Shown: one piece after another, positions 52,092 through 60,696 of the stretch
Layout of the letters: every line of letters begins with the position of its first letter
Position numbering within the stretch: the stretch's first letter is position 1
Source: Patescibacteria group bacterium UBA2772
Lineage (GTDB): Bacteria; Patescibacteriota; Minisyncoccia; Moranbacterales; DUUL01
Reading direction: 5' to 3'
NCBI GenBank assembly: GCA_002352545.1
Contig: DEIO01000009.1
Location: forward strand, 1 to 64,000
DNA length: 64,000 bases
The notes under the pieces: model-generated
The model's input: the letters and a program-made list of their open reading frames with translations, nothing else
What the model was told of the DNA's origin: nothing
The model's database searches: none
Translations under genes and position numbers: made by a program

Positions 52092-52517
52092 CTATTCTAC
52101 ACTTCCACTTACTTTTTCAATCTTTTTTTTAGTAGATTTAGAAAAAGCAACATTCTTCAAAGAGACTTTCTTAGTTATTTCTCCCATAGAAAGAATTTTT
52201 ACTGGAAGATCCAACTTACTAATAAGTCCTCTTTCCTTTAGCATTTCTGGTGTAATTTCTGTGCCATCTTCAAAAACACGTTCAATATCAGTCAAATTAA
52301 CCGTTTGTGCTTGAGGTTTAAGAGATTTAAAACCTTTAAGTTTTTTTGTCTGACCTACAACAGAAGAGCTACCTCCTGTAAAAGTAGCTGCCTGTGAGTG
52401 CCCACTTCGACACCTTTGTCCATTCATTCCAGCACCACAATAAGTACCTTTTTTTCCACCACGACCAACTCGTTTCTTTGTATCCTTGCTTGTGGCTTTT
52501 AAATCATTAATTTGCAT
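52092..52517 (-). CDS. rplO: Ribosomal protein L15
   Basis: The 141-residue protein has the L15 opening MQINDLKATSKDTKKRVGRG with the G-R-G-x-K-G-K-like stretch and Arg/Gly loop GMNGQRCRSGHSQAATFTGG, and a C-terminal SLKNVAFSKSTKKKIE. It belongs to the large subunit. It starts 20 bp after S5, so there is no room for L30, which other spc operons encode at this point. Confidence 0.96.
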   Translation of the reverse strand: MQINDLKATSKDTKKRVGRGGKKGTYCGAGMNGQRCRSGHSQAATFTGGSSSVVGQTKKLKGFKSLKPQAQTVNLTDIERVFEDGTEITPEMLKERGLISKLDLPVKILSMGEITKKVSLKNVAFSKSTKKKIEKVSGSVE

Positions 52518-52537
52518 ATCAAAATAGATTTAGCTTC

Positions 52538-53212
52538 TTATTTATCTTCTGTTTTCTTAACAGATTTCTCCTCTTTTTTTTCAACCTTTTTAAGAGCTTT
52601 TTTCTCAGTAGTCTTCTTTAGAAGTTTCTTTATTTCTTCTTTCTTTACTGTTTTTTTCACGGTTTCTTTAATTTCGCTTGAATTTTTCTTTTCTAGTCCT
52701 TTTCCTACCAATCTCTCTCCCAACTCTTCTAGTGCTGCCATTGTTGCTCTAGCAACATTGATTTTATTGGAAGAACCAAGTGATTTTGCAACGATATCTT
52801 TAATTCCAGCAAGTTCAAGTACTGACCTCATCGCACCACCAGCTACGACTCCTCGTCCTTCTTTTGCTGGACGCATAATAATCTTAGCCGCACCAAATTT
52901 CTTATTAATATCAAAGGCAATAGTCTTGTTTGTTCGCTTTACTAGAATCATGTTTTTCTTAGCAGCAGCAAAAGCTTTCCCGATTGCGATAGAAACATCA
53001 GAACCTTTAGCTACTCCAAAACCAACTTTGCCTTTTTTATTTCCAATAACGACAGATGCTCTAAAAGAGAATCTTCGTCCACCTTTAACTACACGAGTCA
53101 CACGAGCAAGGTCGAGTAACTTTTGTTCGTATTCAGGTTTCTCTCGTTTTTGAAATCTTTTCTTCCCTCTTGGGAATCTTTTTTTCCCCTTATCTTGTTG
53201 TATTGTTGCCAT
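52538..53212 (-). CDS. rpsE: Ribosomal protein S5 with long lysine-rich tail
   Basis: I place the start at ATG 53212 (MATIQQDKGKKRF, 224 residues); a longer reading to 53233 begins MLLIFCD and has no family support. The S5 core is clear: VTRVVKGGRRFSFRASVVIG, GYGxAK-like VGFGVAKGSDVSIAIGKAF, and AGGAMRSVLELAGIKDIVAK. Beyond about residue 165 is a tail of roughly 55 residues almost entirely K, E, S, T and V (KKTVKKEEIKKLLKKTTEKK), longer than in E. coli S5 (167). S5 governs decoding accuracy and mRNA unwinding. Confidence 0.95.
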   Translation of the reverse strand: MATIQQDKGKKRFPRGKKRFQKREKPEYEQKLLDLARVTRVVKGGRRFSFRASVVIGNKKGKVGFGVAKGSDVSIAIGKAFAAAKKNMILVKRTNKTIAFDINKKFGAAKIIMRPAKEGRGVVAGGAMRSVLELAGIKDIVAKSLGSSNKINVARATMAALEELGERLVGKGLEKKNSSEIKETVKKTVKKEEIKKLLKKTTEKKALKKVEKKEEKSVKKTEDK

Positions 53213-53242
53213 ATCACAAAAAATCAATAACAATTAATAAAT

Positions 53243-53590
53243 TTAGAATTTCAATCCTTCTTCACGAGCACCTTCAGCAAAAGCTTTGATCTTCCCGTGA
53301 TATAGATATCCACTTCTATCAAAAACAACCTTTTCAACTTTTGCTTTCTTGGCTTTTGTTGCAATCAACTTCCCAAGTTCAGTGGCAGTTTCTAGATCGA
53401 ATTTTTTCTTCTTCAATTCTCTAGTATCGGCAGACACTAAAGTTTTTCCTTCCGTATCGTCAATAATCTGAGAGCTTAACATTGTAAGACTCTTAAAAAC
53501 ACTAAGTCTAGGCTTACTGGTTGTTCCAGAAATTCTTGCCCTTACTCTTCGTTTTCTATGAATACGTATTTGATTTCTACTCTTTTTCAT
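53243..53590 (-). CDS. rplR: Ribosomal protein L18
   Basis: The 115-residue protein shows the L18 pattern RKRRVRARISGTTSKPRLSV, SNKHIYAQIIDD-like LTMLSSQIIDDTEGKTLVSA, and VFDRSGYLYHGKIKAFAEGA. It binds 5S rRNA. It sits between L6 and S5 in standard order. Confidence 0.96.
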   Translation of the reverse strand: MKKSRNQIRIHRKRRVRARISGTTSKPRLSVFKSLTMLSSQIIDDTEGKTLVSADTRELKKKKFDLETATELGKLIATKAKKAKVEKVVFDRSGYLYHGKIKAFAEGAREEGLKF

Positions 53591-53614
53591 AAAATATTTA
53601 AATTATATCTTGAT

Positions 53615-54157
53615 TTATTCACTAACAACAGCACGTTTTCCTTCTTTCTTAATGAAAGTTTCTCCAACATATCTAAACCCCTTCCCCTTATAAGGCTCGA
53701 CTTTTCTAAATGCTCTTATTTCAGCAGCAAATTGACCAACTTTCTGTTTATCAATTCCTTCAACACTCATAATATTCGCTTCGATTGAAATAGTTAATCC
53801 TTCTGGAATTTGTACTTCAATAGGATGTGAATATCCTAAGTTTAAAACTAACTTCTTTCCTTGCACAGCCATCTTGTAACCAACTCCGTGCAATTCTAAA
53901 CCCTTTTTAAATCCCTCAGAAACACCCAATACGATATTCTGAATACTTGCTCTGGTCGTTCCCCAAAGAGCAGGAGCAGATTTAGTTTTACCAATTTTTG
54001 CAACAGTAATTTCATTGTCTTTTACTTCAACCTCAACTTCGTAGCTTGTCTCAAAAGACAATTCCCCTTTAGGACCATTGACCTTTACGGTTTTATCCTC
54101 AAGAGTTACCGTTACGCCACTAGGTATAGAAATAGGTTTTTTTCCAATTCTTGACAT
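53615..54157 (-). CDS. rplF: Ribosomal protein L6
   Basis: The 180-residue protein opens MSRIGKKPISIPSGVTVTLE and ends in the signature EPYKGKGFRYVGETFIKKEG. Two L6 repeats are visible. It contacts the sarcin-ricin loop. Here it follows S14 directly, whereas S8 precedes it in the common bacterial order. Confidence 0.97.
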   Translation of the reverse strand: MSRIGKKPISIPSGVTVTLEDKTVKVNGPKGELSFETSYEVEVEVKDNEITVAKIGKTKSAPALWGTTRASIQNIVLGVSEGFKKGLELHGVGYKMAVQGKKLVLNLGYSHPIEVQIPEGLTISIEANIMSVEGIDKQKVGQFAAEIRAFRKVEPYKGKGFRYVGETFIKKEGKRAVVSE

Positions 54158-54189
54158 CCTCTTTATCTATTTAACATTTATACAAAATC

Positions 54190-54375
54190 TTACCAACTTG
54201 AGCGTCTAACACCAGGGATTGACCCCTTTGCCGCAAGCTCTCGAAAACAAATTCGACAAAGACCAAACTGCCTCATATAACCATGTTTTCTTCCACATTT
54301 CCAACATCTATTCACTGTACGTGTAGAAAACTTTGGCTTTTTTTGTGCTCTAGCTATAACTGATTTTTTTGCCAT
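54190..54375 (-). CDS. rpsN: Ribosomal protein S14, zinc-binding short form
   Basis: The 61-residue protein is the C+ form with CWKCG (C24, C27) and CRICF (C40, C43) ligands, ending LAAKGSIPGVRRSSW. It binds 16S rRNA in the head of the small subunit. Its position is unusual: the operon reads L5-S8-S14-L6, not L5-S14-S8-L6. Confidence 0.97.
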   Translation of the reverse strand: MAKKSVIARAQKKPKFSTRTVNRCWKCGRKHGYMRQFGLCRICFRELAAKGSIPGVRRSSW

Positions 54376-54409
54376 AATTTCGTTATATTTAATCTATCAA
54401 TTTAAAAAA

Positions 54410-54802
54410 TTACCAAACTTTACAAACAACTTCCCCTCCAAGGTTCTCTTTTCTTGCCTGTCTATCTGTCATAATCCCTTTTGATGTAGAAATAAATGCA
54501 ACACCAAAATTATTCTTCACTCTAGGAAGGTCCTTACTTCCAGCATAAATTCTCTGTCCCTGCTTACTCACTCTTTGAATTCCCTTAATAGCAGGAGTTG
54601 TACCAAAATACTTCAATTTCAAACGAAGGTAGTTCTTGTCCCCTTCAGAAAAAATTGAAACCTCTTCAATATATTCACTACTATAAAGTGCTCTTGCCAA
54701 AGCAAGCTTAAATTTAGAAGAAGGCATTGACGCATCAGCATTTCCAGCCATTTGCGCATTCCTTATTCGTGTAAGCATATCTGAAACTTGATCAAAACTC
54801 AT
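54410..54802 (-). CDS. rpsH: Ribosomal protein S8
   Basis: The 130-residue protein has VSDMLTRIRNAQMAGNADAS at the start and the end signature GIMTDRQARKENLGGEVVCK. It binds helix 21 of 16S rRNA and in E. coli represses the spc operon. It lies directly after L5 and before S14. Confidence 0.97.
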   Translation of the reverse strand: MSFDQVSDMLTRIRNAQMAGNADASMPSSKFKLALARALYSSEYIEEVSIFSEGDKNYLRLKLKYFGTTPAIKGIQRVSKQGQRIYAGSKDLPRVKNNFGVAFISTSKGIMTDRQARKENLGGEVVCKVW

Positions 54803-54836
54803 ATTGATATATTTACTATTATTTATCTTAACTCTC

Positions 54837-55385
54837 TTATTTTTCCTGAATTGGAAAACCTAACAATTTAAACAATGCGATTCCTTCATCCCGACCATTT
54901 GCTGACGAAGTGATATTCACTTGTAATCCAAAAATTGTTGTAATATCATCAGTTGAAATCTCAGGGAAAGTTAGTTGCTCTTTGATTCCATAGTTCAAAT
55001 TCCCCTGATTATCAAAATTCTTTCTTTCAATTCCTTGAAAATCTTTCATACGTGGAATTGTCGCTCCAATAAATCTTTCGATAAAATCCCACATTCTTTT
55101 TCCTCTCAATGTTACAGAAGCTCCAATTTCCTGACCTTCTCTAATTTTAAATCCAGCAATCGCCTTTCGAGCTTTTGTTAGAATTGGTTGTTGTCCTGTA
55201 ATTAATCTCAAATCTCTCACAACGTCTTCCTTGAAATTTGAATTATTAACGGCCTTTGACAACCCGACATTAACTGAAACCTTAATAATTTTAGGTACAG
55301 CCATAACGTTATCATAACCGAACTCTTTCATGAGCTTGGGCATAACTTCGCTAGTATATTTTTCTTCTAATACATTCTTATTCAT
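54837..55385 (-). CDS. rplE: Ribosomal protein L5
   Basis: The 182-residue protein has the L5 motifs VPKIIKVSVNVGLSKAVNNS, LITGQQPILTKARKAIAGFK, IREGQEIGASVTLRGKRMWD and PEISTDDITTIFGLQVNITS. It binds 5S rRNA and P-site tRNA. Order after L24 is standard. Confidence 0.97.
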   Translation of the reverse strand: MNKNVLEEKYTSEVMPKLMKEFGYDNVMAVPKIIKVSVNVGLSKAVNNSNFKEDVVRDLRLITGQQPILTKARKAIAGFKIREGQEIGASVTLRGKRMWDFIERFIGATIPRMKDFQGIERKNFDNQGNLNYGIKEQLTFPEISTDDITTIFGLQVNITSSANGRDEGIALFKLLGFPIQEK

Positions 55386-55426
55386 ATATCTTCAAAAACT
55401 GATGAGTTAGTGTATTTAAATCTTTT

Positions 55427-55729
55427 TTAGATTTCGGCTTCGCATTTTTTACAAATTCGAACCATTTTTCCTCCGACTTTTTTCTTTCCAACCCTTGTCG
55501 GTTTTTTACATTTTGAACAAATTAATTGCGTATTTGAAACATTAATAGGCAATTCCAAAGAAATTCGCTCACCCGGAGCACCTCCTTTAGCCTTTTTATG
55601 TTTTTTTACAACATTAACCTTTTCAACAACAACTTTTCCTTCAGTAGGAATTGCTTTTGTAACTTTTCCAGTCTTTCCACGATCTTTACCGCTTAAGACT
55701 TTGATTTTATCACCCTTTATAATATTCAT
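55427..55729 (-). CDS. rplX: Ribosomal protein L24
   Basis: The 100-residue protein has the KOW motif KGDKIKVLSGKDRGKTGKVT and the C-terminal pair CSKCKKPTRVG and ICKKCEAEI, four cysteines likely binding zinc. L24 nucleates large-subunit assembly. Confidence 0.96.
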   Translation of the reverse strand: MNIIKGDKIKVLSGKDRGKTGKVTKAIPTEGKVVVEKVNVVKKHKKAKGGAPGERISLELPINVSNTQLICSKCKKPTRVGKKKVGGKMVRICKKCEAEI

Positions 55730-55756
55730 TTCTTTAAAACAATCTTACTTATCTAA

Positions 55757-56122
55757 TTAGTAAACTTCTTCTGCCAAAGAAACAATTTTCATAAACCCTC
55801 GTTCTCTAACCTCTCTTGCGATTGGTCCAAAAACACGAGTTCCCTTTGGCTCTGTACCGTCTAGAATAACAGCTGCGTTCTCGTCAAATTTGATAGTTGA
55901 TCCATCTTTTCGTTGGATTGATTTCTTTTGTCGAACGATAACAGCTTTCACAATCTCTTTTTTCTTAACTGATCCACGAGGTTCTGATTCTTTCACAGAA
56001 GCTACGATAATATCTCCAACATAAGCATATCTTTTTCTAGATCCACCAAGAACCTTGAAACATTCAATTACTTTTGCTCCTGAATTATCTGCAACTTTCA
56101 ATTTTGACTCTGCTTGTATCAT
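55757..56122 (-). CDS. rplN: Ribosomal protein L14
   Basis: The 121-residue protein starts MIQAESKLKVADNSGAKVIE and has the signature VRQKKSIQRKDGSTIKFDEN and FGPIAREVRERGFMKIVSLA. Full length. Order S17-L14-L24 is standard. Confidence 0.97.
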   Translation of the reverse strand: MIQAESKLKVADNSGAKVIECFKVLGGSRKRYAYVGDIIVASVKESEPRGSVKKKEIVKAVIVRQKKSIQRKDGSTIKFDENAAVILDGTEPKGTRVFGPIAREVRERGFMKIVSLAEEVY

Positions 56123-56161
56123 TGTCTATATAATAACTTAATTAAACTCTAAAATTCTAGC

Positions 56162-56428
56162 CTATTTTGTCTCAGTCTTGCTGATAACTGACCATTTCTT
56201 TCTCCTACTAATTGGATGACATGCCTCAAAAGAAACAATTTCACCAACCTTATACTCATTTTTCTCATCATGCACACTATATTTCTTTGAAGATTTATAT
56301 TTCTTCACATATTTCTTGTGTGTTTTTAGAGTAACAACCTCCACAACAATAGTCTTGTCACCAGCAACACTGCTAACAGTTCCCTTTTGTTTCTTGATTG
56401 CTTCTTTTACTTTATTATCCTTATTCAT
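56162..56428 (-). CDS. rpsQ: Ribosomal protein S17
   Basis: The 88-residue OB-fold protein carries KGTVSSVAGDKTIVVEVVTL, then HKKYVKKYKSSKKYSVHDE and GEIVSFEACHPISRRKKWSV. It binds 16S rRNA early in assembly. An ordinary member of the operon, 17 bp after L29. Confidence 0.96.
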   Translation of the reverse strand: MNKDNKVKEAIKKQKGTVSSVAGDKTIVVEVVTLKTHKKYVKKYKSSKKYSVHDEKNEYKVGEIVSFEACHPISRRKKWSVISKTETK

Positions 56429-56445
56429 AAAATTTCTTGGACTAA

Positions 56446-56628
56446 CTATTTATTATGCAGAATTGTCAAAATTCTTGCAATATCCTTTCTTGATTTTTTA
56501 ATCTCGCTAGGATCTCTAAGCTGTCTTGTATTTAAATCAAAACGAGCTTGTGTAAGCTTTGCTCGAGTATTTTTCAAAATTACTTCAAGTTCTTCTTTGC
56601 TTTTTTCTCTAATTTCCTTTGTTTTCAT
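56446..56628 (-). CDS. rpmC: Ribosomal protein L29
   Basis: The 60-residue two-helix protein starts MKTKEIREKSKEELEVILKN and ends with LRDPSEIKKSRKDIARILTI. It lies at the tunnel exit. Usual place between L16 and S17. Confidence 0.95.
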   Translation of the reverse strand: MKTKEIREKSKEELEVILKNTRAKLTQARFDLNTRQLRDPSEIKKSRKDIARILTILHNK

Positions 56629-56654
56629 AGTATTATGGAAAAGTTATCTATTAT

Positions 56655-57065
56655 CTACTTCTTTGTGATAAATTTAGTTCTAACACTAAGTTTATCTGAA
56701 CCTAGCCTCAAAGCTCTTCTTGCAACTGACTCTTCAATTCCATCCATTTCAAACAAAACTCTTCCTGGTTTTATCTTTGCTACGAAATATTCTGGGGAAC
56801 CCTTACCCTTACCCATAGGAACTTCAGCTCCTTTTTTAGTCATGGAATGATCTGGAAAAATTCTACACCAAATTTTTCCACCTCTTTGTACGTGTCTTGT
56901 GATAGCTCTACGTGCAGCTTCAATCTCTCGTGAGTTAAGCATTCCAAAATCAAGTGTTTGAATTCCATATTTTCCAAATGAAACTTCTGCACCCTTTTGA
57001 GCCTTTCCTTTGAGCTTTCCACCTCTGTGAACTTTTCTATGTTTTACTTTCTTAGGCATTAACAT
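56655..57065 (-). CDS. rplP: Ribosomal protein L16
   Basis: The 136-residue protein begins MLMPKKVKHRKVHRGGKLKG, the usual L16 start, so the first ATG is preferred to the internal one six bases on. RRAITRHVQRGGKIWCRIFP, then PMGKGKGSPEYFVAKIKPGR follow. It organises the A-site tRNA region of the large subunit. Confidence 0.97.
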   Translation of the reverse strand: MLMPKKVKHRKVHRGGKLKGKAQKGAEVSFGKYGIQTLDFGMLNSREIEAARRAITRHVQRGGKIWCRIFPDHSMTKKGAEVPMGKGKGSPEYFVAKIKPGRVLFEMDGIEESVARRALRLGSDKLSVRTKFITKK

Positions 57066-57114
57066 CGGTATGTCGTAAAATCATTATAAATTAAATCTAA
57101 AATCAAACTTCTAT

Positions 57115-57795
57115 CTATCTTCTTCTTGATCTTCGCGGTCTTCTTTGCTTATCTTGTTCTAGTTGATCTATCTTATTCAACCAAATCTTTACTCCGATCG
57201 CTCCATATGTAGTCCTTGCAGTTGCTGTTGCGTAGTCAATATTCGCTCTTAAAGTATGAAGAGGAATATTTCCTTTTGATAACCATTCTACTCTAGACAT
57301 TTCAGCACCACCAAGTCTTCCAGAAAACTGAACTTTTATTCCGTTCACATTTCTATTCTGCATAACTTTATCAATCATCATCTTCATGATTCTTCTAAAA
57401 GCTATTCTCTTCTCAATTTGAAATGCAGCATCGTTTGCTAAAAGTTGAGCATCTTCTTCGATTGAACGAACTTCGACAATATCAATCTGAATTTGCAACT
57501 TTTCTTTAAACAAAAATTTTCTTTCAAGAGTCTGTCTTAGCTCTTCTAGACCCTTACCACCTCTACCGATGATAACACCTGGTCTATTAGTTCTAATAAT
57601 CATTCTAAGCTTAGCAACACTTCTTTCGATATCAACACTTGAAATTGCTGCGTGCTTAAAATTTGTCAAAACGTGTTCTCTAATTAACGTATCCTTTTGA
57701 AGATTCGCTTTATAGTTTTTTTTGTTGTACCAACGAGAATTCCAGGTCTTGTTAATCCCGATTCGTAATCCTCGTGGATCTACTTTCTGTCCCAT
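57115..57795 (-). CDS. rpsC: Ribosomal protein S3
   Basis: The 226-residue protein has MGQKVDPRGLRIGINKTWNS, the KH domain loop GVIIGRGGKGLEELRQTLER, and C-terminal SGRLGGAEMSRVEWLSKGNI and the DYATATARTTYGAIGVKIWL segment. It guards the mRNA entry channel. A short arginine-rich end (QRRPRRSRRR). Confidence 0.97.
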   Translation of the reverse strand: MGQKVDPRGLRIGINKTWNSRWYNKKNYKANLQKDTLIREHVLTNFKHAAISSVDIERSVAKLRMIIRTNRPGVIIGRGGKGLEELRQTLERKFLFKEKLQIQIDIVEVRSIEEDAQLLANDAAFQIEKRIAFRRIMKMMIDKVMQNRNVNGIKVQFSGRLGGAEMSRVEWLSKGNIPLHTLRANIDYATATARTTYGAIGVKIWLNKIDQLEQDKQRRPRRSRRR

Positions 57796-57824
57796 ATTTG
57801 AAAAATTAGAAATTACAATTTAGC

Positions 57825-58292
57825 CTATTCATCTTTCTTCTCTACCTTATTAACTTTCTTTATCTCCTTTTTTACTACCTTTGCATCCTTTTTCTCTTCT
57901 TTCTTGACTTCTTTGGTAGCTTTGGAAGATTTAGTTTCTACTTTCTCAGCTTTTTCTTCCTTTTTCTCCTCTAGCGTAATGATTACATCACAAGTTCTTT
58001 TAAGAATTCTAGCTGCTCTTCCGTATGCTCTTGCTCTCCAACGCTTCATCGTTTTTCCTTCCTCAGCAATAATATTTTCCACAAATAAATCCTCTTTATT
58101 CAATTTGAAATTATTTGTAGCATTTGCCGTTGCGCTTTCAAGAAGTTTTTTAATATCCATTGCATCACCTCTTTTTGAATATTGCAATTGCAAAAGTGCC
58201 TGAGCAACATCAAGCCCCTTGATAACAGGAATAATTTCCCGCACCTTTTGAGCTGATCTTCTGTATCTGTTGAGTCGTGCCTGAACTTTCAT
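57825..58292 (-). CDS. rplV: Ribosomal protein L22 with lysine-rich tail
   Basis: Residues 1-110 are L22: RYRRSAQKVREIIPVIKGLD, ALLQLQYSKRGDAMDIKKLL and the tunnel loop MKRWRARAYGRAARILKRTC. The remaining 45 residues are a K/E/V-rich tail (EKAEKVETKSSKATKEVKKE), absent from typical 110-residue L22. S5 and L23 in this operon carry similar tails. Confidence 0.95.
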   Translation of the reverse strand: MKVQARLNRYRRSAQKVREIIPVIKGLDVAQALLQLQYSKRGDAMDIKKLLESATANATNNFKLNKEDLFVENIIAEEGKTMKRWRARAYGRAARILKRTCDVIITLEEKKEEKAEKVETKSSKATKEVKKEEKKDAKVVKKEIKKVNKVEKKDE

Positions 58293-58318
58293 TGCTTATA
58301 TTAAATTAATCGTATTAC

Positions 58319-58642
58319 TTATTTTTTCGCCGCTTTTGCAGCATCGATCTCTTTCATTTTACGAGATTGATCAAGATCTTTCTGAATCTTACCACCATGA
58401 CGAGTAAATGTTCTGGTTGGAGAAAATTCCCCTAATTTGTGACCTACCATATCTTCCACAACTCTGACTGAGATATGTATTCTTCCATTGTGTACTCCGA
58501 ATGTAAATCCTACCATCTCAGGAACAATAGTTGCACTTCGTGACCAAGTTTTAATAACATTTTTTCCTCCTGGTTTCAAATCTTTGATTTTATCTAACAA
58601 CCTTTCATCAACAAATGGTCCTTTTTTCAGTGAGCGAGCCAT
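58319..58642 (-). CDS. rpsS: Ribosomal protein S19
   Basis: The 107-residue protein has MARSLKKGPFVDERLLDKIK, SRSATIVPEMVGFTFGVHNG and HKLGEFSPTRTFTRHGGKIQ. About 15 residues longer than the E. coli protein at the C-terminus. It works in the small-subunit head. Confidence 0.96.
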   Translation of the reverse strand: MARSLKKGPFVDERLLDKIKDLKPGGKNVIKTWSRSATIVPEMVGFTFGVHNGRIHISVRVVEDMVGHKLGEFSPTRTFTRHGGKIQKDLDQSRKMKEIDAAKAAKK

Positions 58643-58672
58643 AATTTATTGTAACTAATTCTTAAATCTAAA

Positions 58673-59500
58673 CTATCTTTTTCGTCTCTTGACGATATAT
58701 TTATCAGAAGCTTTCTTTTTCCTTCTTGTTTTCTTTCCAAGAGCATGTTTACCCCAAGGAGATTTAGGATATTTCATACCAACACCCTGTCTTCCCTCTC
58801 CTCCACCATGTGGATGATCAACTGGATTCATAGCAGAACCTCTGACTTTTGGTCTTTTCCCCATATGTCTAGATTTTCCTGCTTTTCCAATCTTCACACT
58901 TGCGTGTTCGAAATTACTGATTCTTCCAATTGTTGCATAACAATCTTCACTTACCAGTCTAATTTCTCCTGATGGTAATTTCAATGTTGCTACTTCAGCA
59001 TCAATCGCTTGCAAGACAACTTGTGCTCCTGCACTTCTTGCCATCTGTGCGCCCTTTCCTGATACCATCTCGACATTACAAACAGATGTTCCTGTTGGGA
59101 TATTTTTTAACATCATCCTATTCCCTTCTTTGATTGGAGCTTTCTCATCCATCAAAATTTCATCTCCAGCTTTCATGTTTTGAGTCGCAACGATATACTT
59201 CTTCTCACCATCTGCGTAACAAATCAAAGCAATTCCTGCGGTTCTACTTGGATCCTTCTCAATCGCTGTAATTTTTCCTGGGATACCAGCTTTTGTTACT
59301 TTAAAATCAACTATACGATAGATTCTCCTTGCTCCTCCACCTCTGTTTCTAACAGAAATTTTTCCATGTGAACGTCCAGCGTGTTTGTTGATAGACTTTG
59401 TGAGAACCTTTTCAGGTTTCTTGTCTGTCAAATTGTCAGGTTTTAAAACTGACATATTTCGTCGACCAGCTGTATTTTTTTTATAAACTTTAACTGCCAT
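58673..59500 (-). CDS. rplB: Ribosomal protein L2
   Basis: The 275-residue protein has the L2 core: GRSHGKISVRNRGGGARRIY, GTSVCNVEMVSGKGAQMARS and the peptidyl-transferase-centre motif KVRGSAMNPVDHPHGGGEGR. Full length, expected place between L23 and S19. Confidence 0.98.
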   Translation of the reverse strand: MAVKVYKKNTAGRRNMSVLKPDNLTDKKPEKVLTKSINKHAGRSHGKISVRNRGGGARRIYRIVDFKVTKAGIPGKITAIEKDPSRTAGIALICYADGEKKYIVATQNMKAGDEILMDEKAPIKEGNRMMLKNIPTGTSVCNVEMVSGKGAQMARSAGAQVVLQAIDAEVATLKLPSGEIRLVSEDCYATIGRISNFEHASVKIGKAGKSRHMGKRPKVRGSAMNPVDHPHGGGEGRQGVGMKYPKSPWGKHALGKKTRRKKKASDKYIVKRRKR

Positions 59501-59536
59501 AATCCTATTTTAATTCAATCTAAATTATTGATAACT

Positions 59537-59965
59537 CTATTTAGCTTCTTTAAACAACTCAATGTTTTGACCCTCCTTTATAGATATAATTGCTTTTTTA
59601 AAAGCCTTTGTCTGTCCTATATGCCCTCTAAATTTCGTTCCTTTTTTCTTATAATTCATAACATTCACCTTTTCCACATCAACACCATATAAAGCTTTAA
59701 TGGCCTTTGCAACTTCATTCTTTGTAGCTTTTAATGCTACTTCGAAAACATATTTGCCTTCAGCCTGTTTATTCATCGTATCCTCCGAAACTCTCGGTCT
59801 CTTTAGTGTCCTGCTTACTAACTCTGCTTGAACTGCTGTTAACTTAAGCTGTTTCTTAGACTTAACATCTTTCTTTCCAACTTTTTTAATTAGAGCTTTC
59901 TTAGCGGTTTTTTTCTCTTCCGCATTATTCTTGCCCTCCTCTTTTTGATTCCAAAATGCTGACAT
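59537..59965 (-). CDS. rplW: Ribosomal protein L23 with N-terminal extension
   Basis: The final 95 residues are L23: RTLKRPRVSEDTMNKQAEGK, VFEVALKATKNEVAKAIKAL, YGVDVEKVNVMNYKKKGTKF. About 45 extra residues at the front are K/A/E-rich (KTAKKALIKKVGKKDVKSKK). L23 is the docking site at the tunnel exit for trigger factor and SRP, so the extension may matter there. Confidence 0.94.
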   Translation of the reverse strand: MSAFWNQKEEGKNNAEEKKTAKKALIKKVGKKDVKSKKQLKLTAVQAELVSRTLKRPRVSEDTMNKQAEGKYVFEVALKATKNEVAKAIKALYGVDVEKVNVMNYKKKGTKFRGHIGQTKAFKKAIISIKEGQNIELFKEAK

Positions 59966-59987
59966 AGTTATTATTTACCTTTCTTGA

Positions 59988-60677
59988 TTAAATAGTCCGT
60001 CTAAGTTTATTTATTCTCAACCTTCTTTTCTTCTTTTTTTCCTCAGAAACCTGTCCTAAACATCTTGACTCTAGAACCTCAATCCCTTTCTTGCTTATAA
60101 CTAGAAATTTATTGTTCAAAATATTTACAACATTTAAATTTGCAACCAAAGCATTTGTCATCTCTTCAAGATTTCTACTAGCTAAAGTAATCTCTCTTTC
60201 TTCTTCAACAAAAGCCACAACTGCCTTCTTATTGATTCCAAGCAAGTTCATAACTGATACAAATTCTTTAGTCTTATTTTCTGACACATTTAATTCGTCA
60301 ACAATAACAATTTCTCCAGCAGCTAATTTTCCAGTAAGTGCCATACAAAATGCTTGTTTAGCAACTTTCTTGTTAATCTTCTGCTTATAATTCTTCTCAT
60401 TTGAAGGACCAAATGTCACACCACCTTTTCTCCAAATTGGATTCCTAACAGATCCTGTTCTTGCTCGCCCAGTACCTTTCTGCTTCCATGGTTTTCTTGT
60501 AGAACCAGCTCTATCGGAGAGTGTCTTAGTATGTGCTGTTGACTGTCTCTTGTTGGCATTTTGCGCAACGTATACACCGTGAAGAAGTTCTTCATTTATC
60601 TTTACATCAAATACATCTTGACTCAATGTAATGTCTCCGACCTTCTTTCCTTGTAAATTTTTTACCTCTGCTTTCAT
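59988..60677 (-). CDS. rplD: Ribosomal protein L4
   Basis: The 229-residue protein has the L4 loop RQSTAHTKTLSDRAGSTRKP followed by WKQKGTGRARTGSVRNPIWR and GGVTFGPSNEKNYKQKINKK. A basic tail (EEKKKKRRLRINKLRRTI) exceeds the usual length. In E. coli L4 represses its own operon; the leader before L3 noted below is a candidate site here. Confidence 0.96.
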   Translation of the reverse strand: MKAEVKNLQGKKVGDITLSQDVFDVKINEELLHGVYVAQNANKRQSTAHTKTLSDRAGSTRKPWKQKGTGRARTGSVRNPIWRKGGVTFGPSNEKNYKQKINKKVAKQAFCMALTGKLAAGEIVIVDELNVSENKTKEFVSVMNLLGINKKAVVAFVEEEREITLASRNLEEMTNALVANLNVVNILNNKFLVISKKGIEVLESRCLGQVSEEKKKKRRLRINKLRRTI

Positions 60678-60696
60678 CTTAGAAAAAAATCTTAAT

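Noticed and set aside
52518..52537. A missing or frameshifted L30 gene between S5 and L15
   Set aside because: Only 20 bp separate the two genes, so the absence is genuine in this sequence and agrees with Patescibacteria, which are known to lack L30.
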